Below are positions 1 through 6,485 of a DNA stretch of 6,905 bases, piece after piece. Source of the DNA: Candidatus Peregrinibacteria bacterium (GTDB taxonomy: Bacteria; Patescibacteriota; Gracilibacteria; UBA1369; PNNO01); contig WJKT01000066.1 of NCBI GenBank assembly GCA_014728955.1, positions 1-6,905 on the forward strand, given 5' to 3'. The notes below the pieces were generated by a model. That model worked only from the letters and a program-made list of their open reading frames with translations. It was not told where the DNA came from and did no database searches. How positions within the stretch are numbered: the first letter of the stretch is position 1; the number at the start of each line of letters is the position of its first letter. The translations under genes and the position numbers were made by a program.

Positions 1-1
1 C

Positions 2-730
2 TTCAAACAATGTAAAGACATCCGTGAAAAAACCGGCTTACGATTAAACAATAACGAGCTTAACGGCATGATGTCAGCTTTTATAAAAACAGGCGTTCCC
101 AAAAAACGCATTGGTCTTTTTATTGTTAATAATGTTGAAAAACTCAAGAAGCTCGACAAAAAAAGTTACGAATCATTAACACAGAAATTGCGCGGAAGAG
201 CGCTTTCACGCTTCCTGCTGGTTTCGATTATCGCAATACAAGAAGGGAAATCAAGACGAGCAATTGATGCAATTAAGCTTACTCTCACGATAGAATCAAC
301 GTTAACTAAACAAGAACAAGAAAGCAAAAAAAAGTTGCGATCAATGAAAAATCACTTAAAACGTGAACAAAATGAGCTCAATAAATATCTTAAAGAAAAC
401 CCTAATAATGCAATGGATAAAAACATTGCATCCTTACATCAAAAAATTGCCGTCTCACTATACAGCATTGCAGGATATCAAAAAGAACTTACGTTGATTT
501 CCGCAAAACGATCACTCGCAAATTCATATCTTTCAATAAAGCGGATCAATCCCTCAAGTGCCAAGAGTAAAAAAGTCATTAAGAGTATTTTACATGCACA
601 AAAAAGTGTTCAGCTTGAACGCATTGCCGTAGATAAGTGCAATGTTGCAACAATTCCTCAACTGGAACTGTTGCGTTCAAAAGAGCTCAAATTCTCAATG
701 TCCGCTCATGCACTGGAAATCAAAAAATGA
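2..730 (+). CDS. C-terminal part of a helical, lysine-rich protein of unknown function (5' end outside window)
   Basis: The frame is open from the first bases of the window to a TGA at 728-730, giving at least 242 residues. An internal ATG pair at 68-73 exists, but 22 sense codons precede it with no stop, so the true start is probably upstream and the gene is partial here. I do not recognise the family. The visible protein is rich in Lys, Ser, Leu and Ile and is predicted by eye to be almost entirely helical. A charged stretch around 290-410 (KQEQESKKKL, LKREQNELNKYL) looks like coiled coil. One short hydrophobic run (RFLLVSIIAIQ, about 209-241) is too brief to be a confident membrane span. 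No catalytic motif is visible. Its stop codon is in the same frame as the large gene that follows, with only six sense codons before that gene's first possible start, so this may be the N-terminal portion of that protein. An ordinary separate upstream gene in an operon is the alternative. Confidence 0.7.
   Translation, partial: FKQCKDIREKTGLRLNNNELNGMMSAFIKTGVPKKRIGLFIVNNVEKLKKLDKKSYESLTQKLRGRALSRFLLVSIIAIQEGKSRRAIDAIKLTLTIESTLTKQEQESKKKLRSMKNHLKREQNELNKYLKENPNNAMDKNIASLHQKIAVSLYSIAGYQKELTLISAKRSLANSYLSIKRINPSSAKSKKVIKSILHAQKSVQLERIAVDKCNVATIPQLELLRSKELKFSMSAHALEIKK
728..730 (+). other. Single in-frame TGA separating two collinear reading frames
   Basis: This TGA directly follows six A residues (722-727, codons AAA AAA). 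It is followed in the same frame by TAT GCA AAA AAT CCA ACA TTG, which leads without interruption into the 1274-codon frame. It is the only TGA among the terminators seen here; the other four genes end in TAA, TAA, TAG and TAA. Possible readings are a true stop followed by reinitiation, a nonsense mutation, a sequence error, or programmed readthrough. A following T is usually an efficient termination context in E. coli, which argues mildly against readthrough. Confidence 0.6.
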
Positions 731-740
731 TATGCAAAAA

Positions 741-754
741 ATCCAACATTGGAT
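741..754. repeat. Short inverted repeat over the putative TTG start
   Basis: The arms ATCCAA (741-746) and TTGGAT (749-754) are perfect reverse complements separated by CA. In RNA this could form a 5-6 bp hairpin beginning 10 bases after the TGA, with the TTG start candidate in its 3' arm. It is AT-rich and short, so it may be chance. It could lower initiation at TTG or act as a small protein-binding palindrome. Confidence 0.3.
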
Positions 755-3700
755 CATCCATTAACCTTGCATGACATCCTGAATAACTTTTCAAAAACAG
801 GAAAACTTTCAGCAGTAGCAAAGCGAGTATTTGATGAACAGTTTTCATATCAAACGCGCGCTATTGAAAATCTTATGAATGAGCATCTACCGAATGAAAA
901 AGATGCAGCACTTTATTTTGAATCACTGGTTAGTAAATTCGATACGTTTCAAGGTATCCCGCAGGAAAAGAAAATAGAGTCTGCCCAACGAATTGCGGGC
1001 TACATGAGCTTGCTTAATAATATGCGTCAAGCGTCTATTACGCTACTCGGCAACTACCAAAGTGTGAAAATGTTATGGGGAAAAGATAAAACCTTAACAA
1101 AGAAAATAAAAACAATAAAAAACCGTTCCGCTTACTGTGTTAATCGTATAAATGAAGTACGTGTTTTTCTTGGCAAAAAACAGAAAGAAGATATTCCAAA
1201 AGCGGAAGATATTACCAGATCACCACTGTTCGGGCCTCTTATTCAAAAAGAAATCAGCCCTCATCAAGGCCGAATGCAAAAACATTTTGAGGCTATAAAC
1301 GATGCAGCGCGTCCACTTCCTTACATTGGAAAACGTATAGAGAGACAAGCAAAAACAAACCCCCGCCTTGTCAACTATCGATTTGAACAAGGTATAGGGC
1401 AGGTTATCAATTTGGCAACCACCATTAAAAAAGCCCGTAATAATGCAATCAAAAGTAAAAGAGAGTTAACAGTGTCTCTCCACGATACAACTCTCACAGA
1501 AGGACTGCCTCCCTCAATGAGGAAACAGCGTGAAAAATACATAAAACAAATTATTGCCAATATAACTAAGGCTCTTAACAATCCGAAATCGCCGATAAGC
1601 CGTGAATCAATTAAAAAAGTATATAAACAGGCAGAGAACATTAAAGACGCACAAGAAAAATATAACAGAGAAGGATTTTGGAAAGGTGTTGCAACTGCAG
1701 CAATTTTAGCGGGAGCAATTTGTTTTGCTATTGGCGGAGGATGGGCGGCAAGCGCATTTGGTGCAAAATTATTCGGTACAGCGACTGCGGCCGGCATTAT
1801 TCCTGTTAGTACCGGTGTTGCAAATTTTGCTGTTGGAAGTATGAGTATGATGGGAGTTGCCGGCGGAAGTGTCATTGGATCACGCTTAGTGCAATCAGGA
1901 TTTGATGAACTTGGCTTGGTTGATTTTGGCGGTGCTGAAAAAATATGGAATCCCGAAGACATGGCGACTGATTACGCAACTTCATTTGCCTTTTCTCTAC
2001 TAGCAGTTGGCGCAGCTAAAGGTGTCGTTAGTTCACTTAAGCATATTTCAACAGCAAAATATTTTGCGTTTCGATTTCCGGGACTGGTAAATTTTTCCAA
2101 AACAGCGCTAAGTAAAATCAAAACCGTCTCAAAAATTGCTTCACCGGGTAGCTGGTTTCAATCCGGCAATACAATTAATAAGCAAACACTCTTACGCAGA
2201 TTCGGCGCACAAGTGGGGGAAGAAAGTGCAGAAGAAGGTGTGGAAAATATTGCTGGAAAAATTCATCCAATGGCTGAATTCATCGTCTCTGTTGCAAGCG
2301 CTTCAGACGGCTACAACACGAATTTAAGTATGCAAGGTATAAAGGCGGCCGATGTAGGGATAACCACCGAAGGATCTCAAATGGTGTACACAACAAAGAC
2401 GCCACAAGAGTTCATTACAAATCTAAAACAAGAAGTTGCAAAACAACAAGGAAGAACTTATGAAACAGTGATTAATCAAGATGGTTCCGTTACGTTAACT
2501 ATGATCGCACAAGATATTAATCCAAAAACCGGCAAGAAAATTGAACGAGTTGCCGGCACAATGGATATCCATCCGGCACAATATCCAACAAATCTTTCAT
2601 CCGATGTTGAAATGACACGCGTGCCGGGATTGCAAAAAGTGGGAGGAGAAAAAAACACTTATACAGTAAACAATTCCGAAGCGTCACTTTCCGCATTCAA
2701 CGATTTATATAAACGCGGATACACCATTGTCAAAGCAAAAGGCAACAATTTCAGGGTAACAAAAGGAGAAACAGCTTTTACATTAAAAGTTCCAACTTCA
2801 GTTATTACCGAGACAAAAGCAAAAATAAGCCGATGGGTAGACACCCCGATTAAAGTTCGTGCATATAAGAAATTCGTTGCATTGAACGGGAATTACAAAG
2901 CATTTATTGCAAAACATCCAAGACTTGCAAAAGTGCTTCCCGCAGATTTGGCTCAATCCAAGTTTATTCCTATGCCGGTTTTACGTTTAACCACAGGAGG
3001 GCTTGCTCTTAAATTAAATTCAATTTCTGAAATAAAAAACAAACTTTCAACTACAACCCGGAACTTAAACACGCTTTTGTATAAATCTGAAAACATAAAT
3101 AACAACACACGAGAAACAACGCTGGACATTCTTAAAGTAAAAGGAAATCGAGAAATGGTGAGTGAAACATACTTTGATAAAGCAACAGGTTTGTTTAACC
3201 GAAACGGATTAGCCTTGGGGGAAAATATATTGAAACAAGGCAAAAAGCTAAGTGTAGCAAATTTTGACGCTGACCATTTTAGAGCAAGTAATGAATTAAA
3301 AGGACGCGCATACGGTGATGTGCAAATTAAAATTATTGCAAAAAATATAAATAATGCTGTTAGCAATTTACGTAAAGCGGGCTATAAAGCATACGGGGTG
3401 CGAATGGGAGGAGAAGAATTCACTCTTATGACGACCGCTCCTCGAAAAGTGTTGCATAAAGAAATGCTTGCCATGTCTGCAAAAACAAAGAAAGAAGTCC
3501 TATCAACCCTTTCCAGTCAAGAAAAACACGCTATGGCAGAACACATAGCCGCAACAAAATACGCCAAGGATCTAAACGGTATAAACAAAGCATATAAAGA
3601 ACTGGGCGGAATCTCAGGTTCTGTTATTGGAATAGATGGGAAGCATTTGAATTGGAAGCAAAAAGGTAATATGAAAAAATCACTCATGTACGCTGATGCG

Positions 3701-4573
3701 GCAATGGAAGATCTTAAAAAAATCAATGGGCGAGGGAATTTTGATCTCGATCCACGTAATCCGAAATCAACAGCAGAACGCATCAATGATTTTCAAATTC
3801 ACAATGTACTTGATACTCAACAAAAACAAAATCTCAATAAAGAAGCGAAACGTCTTTTTGGAAAAGCGCAAAGTCAATTTGATGCTCGCCTCAAAACTTT
3901 TAACAAAACAATTGAAAGTGCTGACCCGGCACAACAAGTTAAATTTAGAGAAGATTTGGGAAAAGTATTAAGTTCACCAGATTCAACAACAAAAGATGTT
4001 GGGAGGGTACTCAAGCAATACGGGGCAAACCCTTCGTTAGCACAAAAACTGCAAAATGAGTATGTTTCCAATTTGCGAGATTACGGAAACTATACGGGTG
4101 CACGAACAATGACTTCATATAAACATGAGATGAAACAGGGTAATTCACGATTTAACCCAAAAAACAGTTGGAAGATTGAAATTGGAAAATTTAAATCAAT
4201 CAATGAAACGCTTGGCCATGTCGGTGGCGATGCATTCCTTACCTTCGTATATCAAGACGTTATCATTGACACGGTAAAAAATATGAATATTCCTTTCGGA
4301 ACTGGAAGTGATGCATTAATAGTTTCTCAAAAAGGAGCTGATTTCCATTTTTGCTTCAGCAAAACATATCTTGAAAATAATGTTGGTATTGAAAAACGCT
4401 TTAAAGACACATTGAACGAAAAATATAAGAACCATTACAAAAGCTTTGTTGAACGATTAGACTCAAAAAGTAAAAGTAAATACCAAGAAGAACGAGATAG
4501 ATGGCTCGATAAAAACGAACAAGCAAACCCAAACAGTAAGAAGGAACAATATAAACTTTTCTTTCACAAATAA
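749..4573 (+). CDS. Very large protein with an intact GGDEF (diguanylate cyclase-type) domain and a second degenerate GGDEF
   Basis: This frame encodes 1274 residues from TTG 749 and ends in TAA. Residues 1-309 are mostly helical and charged. Residues about 310-430 are Gly/Ala-rich and hydrophobic, probably membrane-inserting or membrane-associated (two to four segments). Residues about 485-690 hold an acidic motif (GEESAEEGVE, 490-499) and then alternating helix and strand of unknown family. Residues about 806-1000 are a GGDEF domain: DKATGLFNRNG (810-820), D840-A-D-H-F with N848 and D857, GGEEF at 887-891 preceded by R885, and YADAAMEDLKKINGRGN (981-997). Aligned by eye to PleD, these match the metal-binding Asp/Glu and the guanine-contacting Asn/Asp, so GTP to c-di-GMP synthesis is plausible. 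The RxxD inhibitory site is absent. Residues about 1111-1232 are a second, degenerate GGDEF. The tail is polar and Lys-rich. No start is convincing: TTG 749 lacks a Shine-Dalgarno sequence, and the next in-frame ATG is at 875. The frame continues upstream into 2-730 across one TGA. The reading frame is near certain; the start and cellular role are not. Confidence 0.85.
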   Translation: MDHPLTLHDILNNFSKTGKLSAVAKRVFDEQFSYQTRAIENLMNEHLPNEKDAALYFESLVSKFDTFQGIPQEKKIESAQRIAGYMSLLNNMRQASITLLGNYQSVKMLWGKDKTLTKKIKTIKNRSAYCVNRINEVRVFLGKKQKEDIPKAEDITRSPLFGPLIQKEISPHQGRMQKHFEAINDAARPLPYIGKRIERQAKTNPRLVNYRFEQGIGQVINLATTIKKARNNAIKSKRELTVSLHDTTLTEGLPPSMRKQREKYIKQIIANITKALNNPKSPISRESIKKVYKQAENIKDAQEKYNREGFWKGVATAAILAGAICFAIGGGWAASAFGAKLFGTATAAGIIPVSTGVANFAVGSMSMMGVAGGSVIGSRLVQSGFDELGLVDFGGAEKIWNPEDMATDYATSFAFSLLAVGAAKGVVSSLKHISTAKYFAFRFPGLVNFSKTALSKIKTVSKIASPGSWFQSGNTINKQTLLRRFGAQVGEESAEEGVENIAGKIHPMAEFIVSVASASDGYNTNLSMQGIKAADVGITTEGSQMVYTTKTPQEFITNLKQEVAKQQGRTYETVINQDGSVTLTMIAQDINPKTGKKIERVAGTMDIHPAQYPTNLSSDVEMTRVPGLQKVGGEKNTYTVNNSEASLSAFNDLYKRGYTIVKAKGNNFRVTKGETAFTLKVPTSVITETKAKISRWVDTPIKVRAYKKFVALNGNYKAFIAKHPRLAKVLPADLAQSKFIPMPVLRLTTGGLALKLNSISEIKNKLSTTTRNLNTLLYKSENINNNTRETTLDILKVKGNREMVSETYFDKATGLFNRNGLALGENILKQGKKLSVANFDADHFRASNELKGRAYGDVQIKIIAKNINNAVSNLRKAGYKAYGVRMGGEEFTLMTTAPRKVLHKEMLAMSAKTKKEVLSTLSSQEKHAMAEHIAATKYAKDLNGINKAYKELGGISGSVIGIDGKHLNWKQKGNMKKSLMYADAAMEDLKKINGRGNFDLDPRNPKSTAERINDFQIHNVLDTQQKQNLNKEAKRLFGKAQSQFDARLKTFNKTIESADPAQQVKFREDLGKVLSSPDSTTKDVGRVLKQYGANPSLAQKLQNEYVSNLRDYGNYTGARTMTSYKHEMKQGNSRFNPKNSWKIEIGKFKSINETLGHVGGDAFLTFVYQDVIIDTVKNMNIPFGTGSDALIVSQKGADFHFCFSKTYLENNVGIEKRFKDTLNEKYKNHYKSFVERLDSKSKSKYQEERDRWLDKNEQANPNSKKEQYKLFFHK

Positions 4574-4591
4574 ACATAATATCTTTATACT
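4563..4591 (+). promoter_or_regulatory. Candidate sigma70-type promoter for the 176-residue gene
   Basis: TTCACA (4563-4568) and TATACT (4586-4591) each match the consensus -35 and -10 hexamers at five of six positions, with an ideal 17-base spacer. The -35 overlaps the last codons of the large gene. Transcription would start near 4598, leaving a leader of only about a dozen bases before the ATG at 4611. AT-rich DNA yields such matches by chance, and the host's promoter consensus is unknown. If real, it lets the small gene be expressed independently of the large one. Confidence 0.4.
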
Positions 4592-4610
4592 TAAATAACC
4601 TCATACAACA

Positions 4611-5141
4611 ATGAATATCAATGATATGTCGTATCCAGAACACAATGAAAAGCCCGGCTCAATCGATGAAATTGCAAAAACCATATTGGATTATTTGCAA
4701 AAACGACAAACAGAAATTAATAATGCAATAGCGGGTGAAAGACCTGACGAGAACGGGCGATACTCGGAAAATTATTATCAGGCAAAAGACCAACGTGATC
4801 AAATCAATGCCTTTGTTGAAATTGTTCGCGAACATATAAATAAAAATAGTAAAAACGAAACGCCAAAGCATTTTATTCAGCATATATGTCAACTTTTCCA
4901 ACAATTCCCGACTGAAAGCTACAAACCGTTGATCAATTTTATCGAATCAACATTTTCCATTCCCGTTGCACCACAAAAAGGACCTACGATTTTTTATCAA
5001 TCATGGGTTAAACACTGGTCGGAACACTACGGCGTTGAAACAAATGACATACAAGAAATTATGCCGTTTGAAAAGTTTACACAACAAGATACAGCCAGCC
5101 GTATACAAGCAATTATGGACGCCTTTGATACCGACTGGTAA
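4611..5141 (+). CDS. Hypothetical protein of 176 residues, soluble and mostly helical
   Basis: This is a complete frame from ATG 4611 to TAA, lying 37 bases after the large GGDEF gene on the same strand. I do not recognise the family. It has no signal peptide, membrane segment or cysteine-rich site. The first 30 or so residues include an amphipathic helix (IDEIAKTILDYLQKRQ, residues 18-33), followed by a polar segment with DENGRYSENYYQAKDQRDQ (46-64). The C-terminal half is aromatic-rich (IFYQSWVKHWSEHYG, 127-141) and ends in acidic FDTDW. There is no Shine-Dalgarno sequence before either ATG 4611 or the in-frame ATG 4626, so the start could be six residues too early or correct; ATG 4611 fits the nearby promoter candidate. 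The absence of a substantial gap and the shared strand suggest a functional link with the large protein, perhaps as a partner, but no sequence feature shows this. The opposite-strand frames over it have no family resemblance. Confidence 0.75.
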   Translation: MNINDMSYPEHNEKPGSIDEIAKTILDYLQKRQTEINNAIAGERPDENGRYSENYYQAKDQRDQINAFVEIVREHINKNSKNETPKHFIQHICQLFQQFPTESYKPLINFIESTFSIPVAPQKGPTIFYQSWVKHWSEHYGVETNDIQEIMPFEKFTQQDTASRIQAIMDAFDTDW

Positions 5142-5156
5142 TCGCTATTTTACCGA

Positions 5157-6407
5157 CTACTCAAATCCTCTTGTTTCCATAATAGTCTTTAGCCGTGTCA
5201 TTGCAGAAATAAATGCCGCTTGGCGAAGCGTGCATTTATGCTTTTTCTGAATTTCATATACACGTTGCCACGCCTTTACCATAATAGGTTTTAGTCTTCG
5301 TTGCACCTTTTCTTCAGTCCAATAATATTGCATTTCATTTTGCACCAATTCGAAATAACTTACGGTTACACCACCGGCGTTCGCAAGGATATCAGGAATA
5401 ATCATTACTCCTTTATTATTCAAAATTCTATCTGCCTCCGGAGTGACAGGCCCATTAGCAAGTTCAATTATAATATCAGCTTTTATGTTATCGGCATTAT
5501 CAGCATGTACTTGATTTTCCAACGCCGCAAGAACCAATATATCACATTTTTTTTCAATTAATTCTTCGTTCGTGCATCGTTCACACTTACTGCCGGCTTC
5601 AGCGCATTCGCTTACCGAACCTTTATCTCTCTTGCAAGCAATCATATTTATCGAATCGATACCTTCCTCGCAATAAATACCGCCACGGGAATCCGAAACT
5701 CCGCAAATTTTATATCCTTTTTCACTTAATAATCGAGCCATATGACTACCCGCATTACCGAACCCTTGTATAACCACTTTCGTTTCTTCAGGTTTAATGC
5801 CTTTTTCAGCGACAATTTCGTCAAGCACGTATACGCCACCTTGTGATGTTGCCGAGGCACGTCCTTCGGAACCGCCACATTCAAGCGGCTTCCCGGTTAC
5901 TACACCTTTCTTGTTTAAATTCCCGAGCTTCATATATTCATCCACCATCCATGCCATTATTTGAGCGTTTGTATTTACATCGGGAGCCGGAACATCTTTA
6001 TTCGGACCAATCAATGCCTGTACTCGATCAATATACCGCCTTGTCAATTGTTCCAATTCTCTTTTTGAAAGCTCTTTTGGATTAACAATAATTCCACCTT
6101 TTCCACCACCGAGAGGAATTCCCACTACAGCGCACTTCATCGTCATCCATGCTGCAAGTGCCTTAACCTCTTCCATATCAACCTGCTGATGATATCGAAT
6201 ACCACCTTTAAACGGTCCGGCCAAATCATTATGTTGTACTCGAAAACCTTCAAACACTTTAATTTCTCCCGTATCCATTCGTACCGGTAAGCTAACCTGT
6301 AGAATTCGCTTTGGATGACTCAAAATCGTAATGATATCTTTATCAAGATTCATAATTTCAGCAGCTTCATTGATCTGCTTGAGCGTGTTCTCAAAGAGTG
6401 ATGACAT
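5157..6407 (-). CDS. gdhA: Glutamate dehydrogenase (Glu/Leu/Phe/Val dehydrogenase family), NAD(P)-dependent
   Basis: The enzyme catalyses reversible oxidative deamination of glutamate to 2-oxoglutarate and ammonium in the cytoplasm, linking nitrogen assimilation to the TCA cycle. From ATG 6407 it is 416 residues, the normal length for the hexameric bacterial/archaeal class. Visible landmarks are GPFKGGIRYH (64-73), PLGGGKGGI with the catalytic Lys103 (98-106), PAPDVNT with the catalytic Asp143 (140-146), the Rossmann loop GFGNAG (215-220), ELANGP (315-320) and PDILANAGGVTVSYFE (338-353). I chose ATG 6407 because MSSLFENTLKQINEAA matches the usual N-terminus of the family. A GTG at 6449 would add 14 residues (MLACMCLLFNHATH) with no counterpart I know. 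Neither start has a clear Shine-Dalgarno sequence. The stop is TAG. The protein is rich in Cys, with five between residues 246 and 278, including a CERC pair, in the nucleotide-binding domain. Cofactor preference cannot be read with confidence; Asp238 at the end of the second Rossmann strand leans toward NAD. Leucine or phenylalanine dehydrogenase is less likely given length and motifs. Confidence 0.93.
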   Translation of the reverse strand: MSSLFENTLKQINEAAEIMNLDKDIITILSHPKRILQVSLPVRMDTGEIKVFEGFRVQHNDLAGPFKGGIRYHQQVDMEEVKALAAWMTMKCAVVGIPLGGGKGGIIVNPKELSKRELEQLTRRYIDRVQALIGPNKDVPAPDVNTNAQIMAWMVDEYMKLGNLNKKGVVTGKPLECGGSEGRASATSQGGVYVLDEIVAEKGIKPEETKVVIQGFGNAGSHMARLLSEKGYKICGVSDSRGGIYCEEGIDSINMIACKRDKGSVSECAEAGSKCERCTNEELIEKKCDILVLAALENQVHADNADNIKADIIIELANGPVTPEADRILNNKGVMIIPDILANAGGVTVSYFELVQNEMQYYWTEEKVQRRLKPIMVKAWQRVYEIQKKHKCTLRQAAFISAMTRLKTIMETRGFE

Positions 6408-6485
6408 GTGCGTTGCATGATTAAATAGTAAGCACATGCATGCTAGCACTTTTTTCTTTCAGCGCAAGTATTTTCAGATGCGCGA
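6408..6485. other. Intergenic leader of glutamate dehydrogenase
   Basis: These 78 bases separate the kinase stop from the preferred dehydrogenase start. Besides the GCGCA/TGCGC inverted repeat, they contain the 8-base palindrome CATGCATG (6435-6442) and, on the minus strand, an A-rich tract (6450-6460) and a weak -10-like TACTAT (around 6425-6430) without a good -35. I see no convincing promoter, terminator or Shine-Dalgarno sequence, so co-transcription with the kinase gene is the simplest reading. If translation started at GTG 6449, about half of this leader would be coding. Confidence 0.4.
6462..6483. repeat. GC-rich 5-bp inverted repeat between the kinase and glutamate dehydrogenase genes
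   Basis: GCGCA (6462-6466) and TGCGC (6479-6483) are perfect reverse complements with a 12-base AT-rich loop. On the leftward transcript the stem lies just after the kinase stop and about 55 bases before the dehydrogenase ATG. It is followed there by A-rich sequence, not a U run, so it is not a standard intrinsic terminator. It could be an operator half-site pair, a processing hairpin or chance. Confidence 0.3.

Noticed and set aside
728..730. TGA read as glycine (genetic code 25 of Gracilibacteria/Absconditabacteria)
   Set aside because: The glutamate dehydrogenase and the 1274-codon frame contain many glycines, all encoded by GGN, and no in-frame TGA. A recoded genome would be expected to show several.
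728..760. Selenocysteine insertion at TGA 728
   Set aside because: The only hairpin nearby (741-754) is 5-6 bp, AT-rich and too short for a bacterial SECIS element. The surrounding protein has no redox motif.
732..764. ATG at 732 as the start of the large gene
   Set aside because: It is in a different frame and runs into a TAA at 762-764 after ten codons.
1375..1962. Minus-strand frame of 195 codons opposite the large gene
   Set aside because: It is a shadow of the Gly/Ala-rich coding stretch. Its translation is Pro/Ala-rich with no recognisable domain, and the plus frame has real domains in phase.
2953..3366. Minus-strand frame of 137 codons opposite the GGDEF domain
   Set aside because: It lies opposite clearly conserved GGDEF coding sequence and has no family features of its own.
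5137..5154. Bidirectional terminator between the convergent genes (GGTAA/TTACC)
   Set aside because: The stem is only 5 bp and AT-rich with an 8-base loop, and there is no long U run on either side; the evidence is too weak to call.
5129..5158. Direct repeat TACCGACT (5129-5136 and 5151-5158) as an attachment site or target duplication
   Set aside because: Eight bases repeated across the end of a gene, with no element between the copies, is most likely chance.
6408..6449. GTG 6449 start extending glutamate dehydrogenase by 14 residues
   Set aside because: The extra Cys-containing residues do not resemble the family N-terminus, whereas ATG 6407 gives the standard one. There is no clear Shine-Dalgarno sequence to favour GTG.
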